Source of the DNA: Alistipes sp. CAG:268
GTDB lineage: Bacteria > Bacteroidota > Bacteroidia > Bacteroidales > Rikenellaceae
Length of the DNA stretch: 64,000 nt
Reading direction: 5' to 3'
Assembly: GCA_000434235.1 (NCBI GenBank)
Contig: FR891966.1
Location: 8,157 to 72,156, forward strand
Shown here: positions 28,295 to 36,482 of the stretch, one piece after another
Layout: each line of letters begins with the position of its first letter
How positions within the stretch are numbered: the first letter of the stretch is position 1
Made by a program: the position numbers and the translations under genes
Notes under the pieces: model-generated
Databases searched by the model: none
What the model was told of the DNA's origin: nothing
Seen by the model: only the letters and a program-made list of their open reading frames with translations

Positions 28295-30073
28295 ATGAAA
28301 ACTGCTGATTATCCTAAAATTGGCATCCGTCCGATCATTGATGGACGTCGGGGCGGCATCCGCGAATCGCTTGAAGAGATGACCATGGGCATGGCCCGCC
28401 GTGTGGCGCAGTTGTATGCCGACAATCTGCACTATGCCGACGGTACTCCGGTCGAATGCGTCATTGCCGACACGACGATCGGAGGTGTAAGGGAGGCGGC
28501 CATGGCTGCCGAGAAATTTGCGGCGATGAATGTCGGAGCCGTTCTTTCGGTGACTCCGTGCTGGTGTTATGGATGTGAAACGATCGATATGGACCCGTTG
28601 ATGCCCAAGGCCATCTGGGGGTTCAACGGAACGGAGCGCCCCGGAGCCGTCTATTTGGCTTCGGCATTGGCCGGGCACAATCAGAAGGGACTTCCGGCAT
28701 TCGGTATTTACGGCCGCGACGTGCAGGATCTTACCGATGGGTCGATTCCCGACGATGTGCGTGAGAAACTGCTACGTTTCGGCCGTGCGGCCGTTGCCGT
28801 CATGCAGATGAGGGGCAAATCGTATTTGTCGATCGGCTCGGTGTCGATGGGTATTGCCGGATCGACTCCGAATCCCGATTTCTTCCAGGAGTATCTGGGT
28901 ATGCGTAACGAGTTTGTCGATTGCTCGGAGATCGAGCGCCGTATCGAATTGGGAATCTACGATAAGGACGAGTTCGATCGTGCGATGGACTGGGTGCGCA
29001 AGTATTGTATGAGCCGGGAAGGCATGGATTGCAATCCCGAACATTTGCAGTATGCCCGCAGCCAGAAGGATGACATTTGGGCCTACGTGGTCAAGATGAC
29101 CCTGATTTTCCGGGACCTGATGCAGGGCAATCCGAAACTTGCCGAGATGGGATTCGAAGAGGAGGCCATGGGCCACAATGCCATTGTCGGAGGATTTCAG
29201 GGACAGCGGCAGTGGACCGATTTCCGTCCGGACGGCGACTTCTCGGAGGCGATGCTCAACACCTCGTTCGACTGGAACGGGATTCGTGAGGCCATTCCCT
29301 TCGCAACGGAGAACGATACGCTGAACGGCGTAACGATGCTCCTGCTGCACCTGCTGACCAACCGTGCGCAGCTGTTTGCCGATGTGCGGACCTACTGGAG
29401 CCCGGAGGCCGTGAAGCGGGTTTCCGGCCTTTCGCTTGAGGGTAAGGCCGCCCAGGGAATCATCCACCTGATCAATTCCGGTTCCTGCACGCTCGATGCG
29501 ACGGGACGGATGTCGGCTGCCGACGGGTCGCCGGTCATGAAACGCCACTGGGAGATAACCGATGCCGATGTCGAGGCCTGTCTGGATGCGGCTACCTGGT
29601 ATCCTGCAGGGCGCGAGTACATGCGAGGCGGCGGCTTCTCGTCGCAGTTCCTTACCCGGGGCGAGATGCCCGTCACGATGTGTCGGATCAATCTGGTCAA
29701 GGGTCTGGGGCCCGTATTGCAGATTGCCGAAGGGTGGGCGGTCGATGTCGATCCCCGGATCTTCGATGTGATCAACAAGCGGACTGACCGTACCTGGCCC
29801 ACGACCTTCTTTGCTCCCCGTCTGACGGGTAAGGGGGCCTTCACGAGTGTCTATTCCGTGATGAACAACTGGGGCGCCAACCACGGTGCCATCAGCTACG
29901 GGCATGTCGGTGCCGACATGATCACGCTCGCCTCCATGTTGCGTATTCCCGTCTGCATGCACAACGTGGATGCGGATTCGGTATTCCGGCCTTCGGCATG
30001 GGGTGCCTTCGGCTCCGATCCCGAAGGGGCGGATTATCGTGCCTGCCGGAACTATGGACCGATTTATAAATAA
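28295..30073 (+). CDS. fucI: L-fucose/D-arabinose isomerase (FucI type)
   Basis: A 592-residue cytoplasmic isomerase, close to the 591 residues of E. coli FucI. The Mn2+-binding residues align: Glu339 in [10 protein letters not shown] and Asp363 in [10 protein letters not shown], plus the C-terminal His in [11 protein letters not shown]. FucI converts L-fucose to L-fuculose and, because the sugars share stereochemistry at the reacting carbons, D-arabinose to D-ribulose. Downstream are a FucP-type permease and an AraB-type kinase but no fuculose-phosphate aldolase, so D-arabinose is the likelier substrate here. Gaps of 25 and 15 bases to its neighbours indicate an operon. Confidence 0.95.
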   Translation: MKTADYPKIGIRPIIDGRRGGIRESLEEMTMGMARRVAQLYADNLHYADGTPVECVIADTTIGGVREAAMAAEKFAAMNVGAVLSVTPCWCYGCETIDMDPLMPKAIWGFNGTERPGAVYLASALAGHNQKGLPAFGIYGRDVQDLTDGSIPDDVREKLLRFGRAAVAVMQMRGKSYLSIGSVSMGIAGSTPNPDFFQEYLGMRNEFVDCSEIERRIELGIYDKDEFDRAMDWVRKYCMSREGMDCNPEHLQYARSQKDDIWAYVVKMTLIFRDLMQGNPKLAEMGFEEEAMGHNAIVGGFQGQRQWTDFRPDGDFSEAMLNTSFDWNGIREAIPFATENDTLNGVTMLLLHLLTNRAQLFADVRTYWSPEAVKRVSGLSLEGKAAQGIIHLINSGSCTLDATGRMSAADGSPVMKRHWEITDADVEACLDAATWYPAGREYMRGGGFSSQFLTRGEMPVTMCRINLVKGLGPVLQIAEGWAVDVDPRIFDVINKRTDRTWPTTFFAPRLTGKGAFTSVYSVMNNWGANHGAISYGHVGADMITLASMLRIPVCMHNVDADSVFRPSAWGAFGSDPEGADYRACRNYGPIYK

Positions 30074-30088
30074 CAGAACGAGAATCTT

Positions 30089-31312
30089 ATGTTGTACGGA
30101 AAAATGAATCTGGGACTCCTCGTGTCGGCGGCGATCTTTTCGGCGGCCTGCTCCGGGGGGTCAAAAAAGACGGCTATGGGAACTTATGCATATGACCGCG
30201 CGTTTTTTGCCGAACGGGGCATCGAAACGCTCGAACTGACCAGCGAAGACGGAGCCTCCCGCGTATTGGTGATCCCGGCCTACCAGGGCCGGGTCATGAC
30301 CTCCTCGGCTGCCGGGGATACCGGCGACAGTTACGGCTGGATCAATTACAAATTCATCGAGAAGGGAGAACTGAATCCCCAGTTCAATCCGGTCGGGGGC
30401 GAGGAACGATTCTGGATCGGTCCTGAGGGTGGTCCGAATTCGTTCTATTTCAAAAAGGGGGATGAGCAGGTTTACGCCAACTGGAAGGTCCCTGCAGCCA
30501 TCGATACCGATACCTACGACATCCGTTCGCAGAGTGGATCGAGTGTCTGCTTTACCCGGGAATTTGCCCTCAGGTCGGCATCGGACCGGGTCTTCCGGAT
30601 CGGGGTGGAGCGGACGATCGAGCTGGTGGATCGGGACGGTGCTGAGCAGACCCTCGGGGCGGAGATCCCCGGGGATGTGAAGTTCGTGGCCTACCGGACC
30701 AACAACGTGATCACGAACCGGGGAGACGAATCCTGGACGCGCGATTCCGGAATGCCCTCCGTCTGGCTGCTTGGCATGTTCAATCCGACTCCGACAACGA
30801 CCGTCTTCATCCCCTATAACCGGGATTTTGCCGGGCGGATTGTCAATGACGAATACTTCGGAAAGATTCCGGCCGACCGCCTGATCGTCGAAGAGGGAAT
30901 GATCTATTTCAAGATCGACGGGTTATGGCGTTCGAAACTTGGCCTTCCGGCCGGGAGCGCACGGGATATCTGCGGAAGCTACGACTCCGAGAAGGGGGTG
31001 CTTACGGTTGTGAAGTATGCATTGCCCAACGGGGAGGTCGATTACGTCAATGGCCAGTGGGGACCTCAGGACAACCCGTATGGAGGCGATGTGATCAACG
31101 CCTATAACGACGGCCCGACGGATGACGGCACGGTGATGGGCCCGTTCTACGAGATCGAGACCTCCTCGCCCGGAGCCACCCTTGCCCCGGGACAAAGCCT
31201 TGCGCACGAGCAGTATACGATGCATTTCCAGGGTGACGAAGCCTCGATCGGGGCCATTGTCCGGGCTATCTTCGGTGTTGATCTGAACCGGATATCGACC
31301 ATGTTCCGCTAA
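30089..31312 (+). CDS. DUF6786-like lipoprotein
   Basis: A 407-residue lipoprotein (lipobox FSAAC, Cys about 21, followed by Ser-Gly-Gly-Ser). The rest is beta-rich (RVLVIPAYQGRVMTSSA, FWIGPEGGPNSFYF, NPYGGDVINAYNDGP), resembling DUF6786 proteins, which often sit in polysaccharide utilisation loci. The pattern of aromatic and Gly-rich turns suggests a galactose-mutarotase-like sandwich, but I cannot assign an activity. It lies between the isomerase and permease genes with gaps of 15 and 11 bases. Possible roles are sugar mutarotation, glycan binding or an uncharacterised hydrolase. Confidence 0.72.
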   Translation: MLYGKMNLGLLVSAAIFSAACSGGSKKTAMGTYAYDRAFFAERGIETLELTSEDGASRVLVIPAYQGRVMTSSAAGDTGDSYGWINYKFIEKGELNPQFNPVGGEERFWIGPEGGPNSFYFKKGDEQVYANWKVPAAIDTDTYDIRSQSGSSVCFTREFALRSASDRVFRIGVERTIELVDRDGAEQTLGAEIPGDVKFVAYRTNNVITNRGDESWTRDSGMPSVWLLGMFNPTPTTTVFIPYNRDFAGRIVNDEYFGKIPADRLIVEEGMIYFKIDGLWRSKLGLPAGSARDICGSYDSEKGVLTVVKYALPNGEVDYVNGQWGPQDNPYGGDVINAYNDGPTDDGTVMGPFYEIETSSPGATLAPGQSLAHEQYTMHFQGDEASIGAIVRAIFGVDLNRISTMFR

Positions 31313-31323
31313 TACCGCATGCT

Positions 31324-32754
31324 ATGAAAAAGGAGTCGATTATTCCGAAGGGAATTGTCTGGCCGTTCACGTTGCTTACGGTTCTCTTCTTTGCCTGGGC
31401 CGTTCCCAACAACATGACGGATACGATGTTGGCGGCCTTCAAGCGGATCATGAGCCTCTCGGACTCGAAAACGGCATGGATACAGGTCGTGTGCTATCTG
31501 CTCGGCTACGGGTGCTTCGCCATTCCCGGAGCACTGTTCATCAAACGCTATTCTTACAAGGCCGGTGTCATGCTGGGGTTGGGACTTTATGCCCTGGGCT
31601 CTTTCCTGTTCTATCCGGCGATGCTGGTTTGCGGATGGAGTATCGGGGTCGGGTTCCTGACCTTCCTGATTGCGATATTTGTCCTGTTTGCCGGACTCTC
31701 CATCCTGGAGACCTCGACCAACTCGTACGTCTGCGCCATCGGATCTGAGGCCACGGCGACGCGGCGGCTGAATTTTGCCCAATCGTTCAATCCGTTCGGC
31801 GCGATCGCCGGGGTGGTGCTTTCCCAGGTTTTCGTCCTTTCCCAACTCAACTCGATGTCGGCGGCGGAGCGTATGGCTCTGCCTGCCGAGGAGTTGGCGC
31901 GCATTCAGGGCGAGGAGCTCAATGCCGTGACGATGACCTATGTGGTTCTGGGTTTGGTGATGGTCTGTATTCTGGCCGCCATCTATCTGACCCGGATGCC
32001 GGATCTGAAGGAGGAGAACAAGACGATCGATTTCAAGGGGTCCGTGCGCCGATTGCTGCACAATCGGAACTATGTCTGGGGCGTTGTCGCGCAGTTCTTC
32101 TACATGGGAGCCCAGATTGCGACCTGGTCGTTCGTGATCCGTTATGCCATGCATGCGCTGCATTTCGACCGGATTGTTGCCGCTTTGGGTGATGGGGCGA
32201 CCTCGGCCCAGATCACCGATGCCCTGCGGCATGTCGAACCCGTTGCCGGAGGGTTTTACTCCCTGGCCGAGAGCGTGGGGCTGGATGCCCTGCTTCCCCG
32301 GACCGCCGAACAGGCCGGAGCGACCTACTATATCCTGTCTCTGATTCTGTTTGTCTGTGCCCGTTTCGTATGCACGTTCCTGATGAAGTACATCCGGCCC
32401 CGAAACCTGCTTGCCGGGGTGGGTGTCATCGCCATAGCCTGTTGCCTGGGAGCGGTCTACGGGACCGGAGCCTGGGGCGTTTATGCCTTGATGGGCATAT
32501 CCGGATGCATGTCGCTCATGTTTCCCACGATCTATGGAATCGGTATCCGGGGTCTGGGCGAAGACACCAAGCTCGGGGGCTCGGGCATGGTCATGGCCAT
32601 TGCCGGCGCAGCCGTTTTGACGCAAATTCAGGGAATCGTGTCGGACCAGGCCGGAAGCATCGCTTTGGCCTATTGGGTTCCGGCCGTGGCATTCTCCGTT
32701 GTTGTTTTCTACGCACTCGTAATCTGTCGGAAATATGATCCCGAAAAGAACTGA
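31324..32754 (+). CDS. fucP: FucP-type sugar:H+ symporter (MFS)
   Basis: A 476-residue inner-membrane permease with 12 predicted helices. Asp33 in PNNMTDTML and Glu129 in ILETSTNSYV correspond to the two acidic residues needed for proton-coupled transport in E. coli FucP (Asp46, Glu135). FucP carries L-fucose and also D-arabinose and L-galactose. An insertion of about 45 residues between middle helices (around 290-335) is longer than in E. coli. The end overlaps the kinase gene by 20 bases. In this locus it would import monosaccharide released in the periplasm. Confidence 0.92.
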   Translation: MKKESIIPKGIVWPFTLLTVLFFAWAVPNNMTDTMLAAFKRIMSLSDSKTAWIQVVCYLLGYGCFAIPGALFIKRYSYKAGVMLGLGLYALGSFLFYPAMLVCGWSIGVGFLTFLIAIFVLFAGLSILETSTNSYVCAIGSEATATRRLNFAQSFNPFGAIAGVVLSQVFVLSQLNSMSAAERMALPAEELARIQGEELNAVTMTYVVLGLVMVCILAAIYLTRMPDLKEENKTIDFKGSVRRLLHNRNYVWGVVAQFFYMGAQIATWSFVIRYAMHALHFDRIVAALGDGATSAQITDALRHVEPVAGGFYSLAESVGLDALLPRTAEQAGATYYILSLILFVCARFVCTFLMKYIRPRNLLAGVGVIAIACCLGAVYGTGAWGVYALMGISGCMSLMFPTIYGIGIRGLGEDTKLGGSGMVMAIAGAAVLTQIQGIVSDQAGSIALAYWVPAVAFSVVVFYALVICRKYDPEKN

Positions 32755-34384
32755 AAACTATGTGGTCGGCGTCGATTTCGGCACCGACTCCTGTCGGGCG
32801 CTGCTCGTCGATGCCGCTTCGGGGGATGTGGCGGCCGTTTCCGTAGCCTCCTATCCCCGATGGAAGCAGGGACTGTATTGCGATCCCCTTTCCGACCGCT
32901 ACAGGCAGCATCCTCTGGACTATGTCGAATCCTTCGAGTCTGCCATGCGGGATCTTTTGGACCGGGTGGGTGCGGATGAGTTCAGAAAGGTCCGGGCCAT
33001 TTCGTTCGATACGACCGGGAGCACTCCGGTGCTTACCGACCGGACGGGAGTGCCGTTGGCGCTGTGCCCCGGATTTGCAGACGATCCGGATGCGATGTTC
33101 ATTCTCTGGAAAGACCATACGGCCAAGGCCGAAGCGGAGCAGATCAACGCGCTGGCCCATCGGTGGAACGTCGATTTCACGGCCTATTCCGGAGGAACCT
33201 ATTCGGCGGAGTGGGCCTGGGCGAAGGTCCTGCATGTGCTGCGGAGCAATCCCCGGGTGAGGAGTGCCGCCTATGCCTGGATCGAACATTCGGACTGGAT
33301 GGGTGCGTTGCTTACTGGCCAGACGTGTCCCGAGAAGGTGTTGCGGAACCGTTGCGCGGCCGGACACAAGGCCATGTGGCATGAGTCTTGGAACGGGCTG
33401 CCCTCCGAATCCTTCCTGGCTGCACTTGACCCGTTGCTGAAGGGGTGGCGCGACCGTTTCCGGGGTGAAACCTTTACGGCCGACCGCCCGGTCGGCGTGA
33501 TTTCGCCCGAATACGCCGGGCGACTGGGGCTGGCGGAAGGTACGGTGGTGGGTGTAGGCATGATCGATGCTCATGCCGGGGCTGTCGGAGCCTGTATCCA
33601 TCCCCATGTCCTGACCCGGATCATGGGTACCTCCACCTGCGATATCCTGGTATGTCCTCCCGACGAGTTGTCCCCTGCCCCGGTCCGTGGCATATGTGGG
33701 CAGGTGAACGGGTCCGTGGTGCCGGGACTGGTGGGGTTCGAAGCCGGACAATCGGCGTTCGGCGACCTGTATGCCTGGTTCAAGGACCTTTTGCTGTGGC
33801 CGGTCTGTGAGCTTTGTCCGGACGAGCTTGGAGTGATTGGCGACCGGGTGATCGAATGTCTGAGCAGGGCGGCCGAGGCTATTCCGGTTGAGGACGCGTC
33901 TGTATTGGCTCTTGACTGGATGAACGGCCGGCGTACGCCGGATGCCGATCAGCACCTTCGGGGTGCGATCTGCAATCTGACGATGGGCAGTTCGGCTCCG
34001 ATGATTTTTCGATCCCTAGTCGAGGCAACGGCGTTCGGTTCCAAGGCGATCGTCGATCGGTTCGTGGAAGAGGGTATCCGGGTCGATGCGATCATTGCAA
34101 TCGGCGGAATCTCTCAGAAGTCGCCTTTTGTCATGCAGGTCCTGTCCGATGTGCTGAACATGCCGATTGACGTGTCGCGTACCGATCAGGCCTGTGCGCT
34201 GGGTGCCGCGATGTTCGCTGCCGTGGCGGCCGGACTGTATCCGGACATCCATGCGGCGCAATGCGCCATGGGCTCCGGAGTCGGCAAGCGGTACGAACCG
34301 AATCCCCGCAACCATCGCCTGTATATGGAACGTTGTGAAAAATACCTGAAGTTGGGCAAATGGATCGAATCGGCAAAACTGTGA
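32735..34384 (+). CDS. araB: Ribulokinase (AraB-type FGGY kinase)
   Basis: A 549-residue FGGY-family kinase. The N-terminal phosphate-loop region VVGVDFGTDSCRALLVD and DTTGSTPVL, the long ribulokinase-specific insert (WIEHSDWMGALLTG, GHKAMWH), GMIDAHAG, and the C-terminal AIGGISQKSPFVMQVLSD match AraB, not L-fuculokinase, which is about 75 residues shorter. Ribulokinases accept L- and D-ribulose. Next to FucI the expected step is D-ribulose to D-ribulose 5-phosphate, which enters the pentose phosphate pathway directly. It starts inside the permease gene and overlaps the next gene. Confidence 0.93.
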   Translation: MIPKRTENYVVGVDFGTDSCRALLVDAASGDVAAVSVASYPRWKQGLYCDPLSDRYRQHPLDYVESFESAMRDLLDRVGADEFRKVRAISFDTTGSTPVLTDRTGVPLALCPGFADDPDAMFILWKDHTAKAEAEQINALAHRWNVDFTAYSGGTYSAEWAWAKVLHVLRSNPRVRSAAYAWIEHSDWMGALLTGQTCPEKVLRNRCAAGHKAMWHESWNGLPSESFLAALDPLLKGWRDRFRGETFTADRPVGVISPEYAGRLGLAEGTVVGVGMIDAHAGAVGACIHPHVLTRIMGTSTCDILVCPPDELSPAPVRGICGQVNGSVVPGLVGFEAGQSAFGDLYAWFKDLLLWPVCELCPDELGVIGDRVIECLSRAAEAIPVEDASVLALDWMNGRRTPDADQHLRGAICNLTMGSSAPMIFRSLVEATAFGSKAIVDRFVEEGIRVDAIIAIGGISQKSPFVMQVLSDVLNMPIDVSRTDQACALGAAMFAAVAAGLYPDIHAAQCAMGSGVGKRYEPNPRNHRLYMERCEKYLKLGKWIESAKL

Positions 34385-35931
34385 ATGCCCCGAGACGTTT
34401 GGTGGCATGGGTCTGTCTGTTTTTGATGCTTGGCCCGATGGGGGCCGCATGTGGACAAAAGTCTCCGGAGGTTGAGCGCAAAGGGTATACCGTCCGTTTC
34501 GACTGTCGCGGAGGGGAGCCCGAAATTCCGCCGCGGGTCGTGTACGGGCCGTTCGGGGCTCCGGATGTCTGCCCGACCAAAGAGGGATGCCTTTTTGTCT
34601 GTTGGGAGACGGAGGATGGCGAACCCTATCGTTTCGGTTATGCGATCGATGCGGATATCACGCTTTATGCGCGTTGGGCCGAAGCCGTTTCCGTAACGCT
34701 CAAGGACAACCGTGATCCCGGGGAGAGCCGAGAAATGCAGGTGGTAAGAGGGGAACGCATGCCGGAACCCGAATGGATTCCCGCCTCTCCGGCCGGATGC
34801 ACATTCGGCGGATGGCATGTCGATCCGGCCTGCACGGCTCCTTTCGATTTCGATCAGGCCGTAACCGGACCGCTCACTTTGTATGCGTCCTATTCCCGGG
34901 ATATCTGTCTGATCGACCAGGGGATGGTAGCCCGGGTTACGGGTCGGAGTCTCGAGGAGGAGCGGCACCTGCCGAATCCCAATCAGACGGACGTGCGCTG
35001 GGGGCTCGGCGGTACGGATCTGGGTATCATCTGGGAGATCGCTCCCGGGAGATACGGCCTCTTCTTCGGAGATTCGTATGGCCCCGATTTCGTCCCGGTT
35101 GCCGGAGGCGGTCCGGGCCCGGCCGGAGACTGGAGATCGAATGTCCTTGCCTATTCCGAAGATTCGTACCTGTCCGACGGGCTGACGTTCAGCGGAATGG
35201 CTGCCGATCCGAACAATGCCGGAAGAGCCCGGGAGATCATCCCCCGGGAGAACTACAGGCTCTTCACCTCGATCCCCACTGCGGCCATTGCGTTGGATGG
35301 GGTGCAATACGTCCATTACATGTATTGGCAGGTCGGGACCGATTTCGATCCGCTGAACTACTCTTCCATTTATCGATCCTTGGACGACGGTGCAACGTGG
35401 GAGAGTTGCCGCGACCGTATTGAATTCGACGAGGACTCGAATTTCGGGATGGTCGGTTATGCAACCCGGGAGGGAGATCCCTACTGTTACATGGTGGGAA
35501 CGCATATCGGCCGGTCCCGGAGTGTCTACCTAGCCCGGTTCCGGTACGGCGACATCCTGGATCGCTCGGCCTATGAATATTGGAACGGCACGACCCGGCG
35601 TTGGGTACAGGGAGATGAACATGAGGCCACGGTCGTTTTGAACGGTACGGTAGGGGAACTTTCGGTCATGTGGCTCGAGAAGTACCAACGATGGATTGTT
35701 CTCTATTTCGACCAGGAGAAGTACGCCATTTGTTATCGTTCGGCGGCTCGCATCAACGGGGAGTGGTCGGAGGAGCGGATTCTGGTCTCCGGCGCCGACT
35801 ATCCTCAGTTGTACGGCTCCTACATCCATCCGGCCTCGGCAGACTCCGACGAGCTGTACTATACGATGTCGGAATGGGTCCCGTACAATGTTTATCTGAT
35901 GAGGACCTCGATCCGATGTTTAGAGGATTGA
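34360..35931 (+). CDS. GH183 (DUF4185) lipoprotein with InlB-type repeats
   Basis: A 523-residue lipoprotein (lipobox PMGAAC). Residues about 45-185 hold two InlB B-repeat/Flg_new units (YTVRFDCRGG...TLYARW and VSVTLKDNRD...TLYASY). Residues about 190-520 are a DUF4185 domain: VTGRS, NQTDVRWGLGGTDLGIIWE, GLFFGDSYG, RSNVLAYSED and IPTAAIALDG. DUF4185 is now GH183, with endo-D-arabinofuranase members acting on mycobacterial D-arabinan. It would make the first cut at the cell surface. A GTG at 34381, overlapping the kinase stop, is an equally plausible start. It is the last gene of the operon. Confidence 0.87.
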   Translation: MDRIGKTVNAPRRLVAWVCLFLMLGPMGAACGQKSPEVERKGYTVRFDCRGGEPEIPPRVVYGPFGAPDVCPTKEGCLFVCWETEDGEPYRFGYAIDADITLYARWAEAVSVTLKDNRDPGESREMQVVRGERMPEPEWIPASPAGCTFGGWHVDPACTAPFDFDQAVTGPLTLYASYSRDICLIDQGMVARVTGRSLEEERHLPNPNQTDVRWGLGGTDLGIIWEIAPGRYGLFFGDSYGPDFVPVAGGGPGPAGDWRSNVLAYSEDSYLSDGLTFSGMAADPNNAGRAREIIPRENYRLFTSIPTAAIALDGVQYVHYMYWQVGTDFDPLNYSSIYRSLDDGATWESCRDRIEFDEDSNFGMVGYATREGDPYCYMVGTHIGRSRSVYLARFRYGDILDRSAYEYWNGTTRRWVQGDEHEATVVLNGTVGELSVMWLEKYQRWIVLYFDQEKYAICYRSAARINGEWSEERILVSGADYPQLYGSYIHPASADSDELYYTMSEWVPYNVYLMRTSIRCLED

Positions 35932-35939
35932 TTTTCGAA

Positions 35940-35973
35940 GGGGATCGGACAGACGTCCGGTCCCCTTTGTTTT
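35940..35973 (+). terminator. Terminator of the susC-GH183 operon
   Basis: An 11-bp stem with one T-G pair (35940-35950 with 35955-35965), a 4-base loop and TTTGTTTT. Confidence 0.9.
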
Positions 35974-36014
35974 CGAAGAGAGGCCTGCCGCACGAATTTT
36001 CCGAAACTTTTTAA

Positions 36015-36022
36015 TATCTTTG
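36015..36022 (+). promoter_or_regulatory. Promoter (-7 box) of the TonB-receptor unit
   Basis: TATCTTTG is an exact -7 match 20 bases before the ATG at 36042. No clear -33 element. Confidence 0.55.
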
Positions 36023-36041
36023 CCGCATCAAGTTGGATGCG

Positions 36042-36387
36042 ATGTTGGGATACTGCCGGAAAACATGCGCTGCGCTGCTGCTGATACTCTTTGCCGGGTA
36101 TTGGGGCTCCGTCACGCTCTTCCCGCATGCCCACCATGTCGATGGCTTCGTCATCGTCCACTCGCACCCCTTCTCCGGTGCCGCCAACGGCTCCGCACCC
36201 CTGAACCATACGCCCGCAGTTCCAGCTCATCGCCCATCTTTCGCTGCTGGTGATGGTCGCTGCCGTGGCCCTCTCGTTCGCGGCGCGGCTGCTTGGCGTG
36301 CGCTACGTGTTCCGTATGATGCGTCCGGTCGGATGTCTCCGGCCGGCCATCCGCACCTGCTCGCTGCGGGCGCCTCCCGTGTGCTGA
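36042..36387 (+). pseudogene. Small His-rich membrane protein gene, frameshifted
   Basis: The first frame starts at ATG 36042 and encodes a membrane helix (CAALLLILFAGYWGSVTLF), then PHAHHVDG and VHSHPF. After about 36200 the protein-like sequence moves to the next frame: from 36217, QFQLIAHLSLLVMVAAVALS, then FAARLLGVRYVFRMMRP, to TGA at 36385-36387. Read together they give a protein of about 115 residues with two membrane helices and a His-rich loop. One extra base (or two missing) near 36200-36216 breaks it. It precedes the TonB receptor and may be its metal-related partner. A sequencing error is possible. Confidence 0.65.
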
Positions 36388-36482
36388 ATCGACCCTGCAT
36401 CCGCAAGGACTGCACATCCCTCCGCCGACCCGGTCCGCGGAAGGGCGACGTTTCAGTCATTCAGTAACACGAACCCAATCCG

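Noticed and set aside
28295-32754. Plain L-fucose utilisation operon
   Set aside because: Fuculokinase and fuculose-phosphate aldolase are absent, the kinase is ribulokinase-like, and the glycosidases include no fucosidase.
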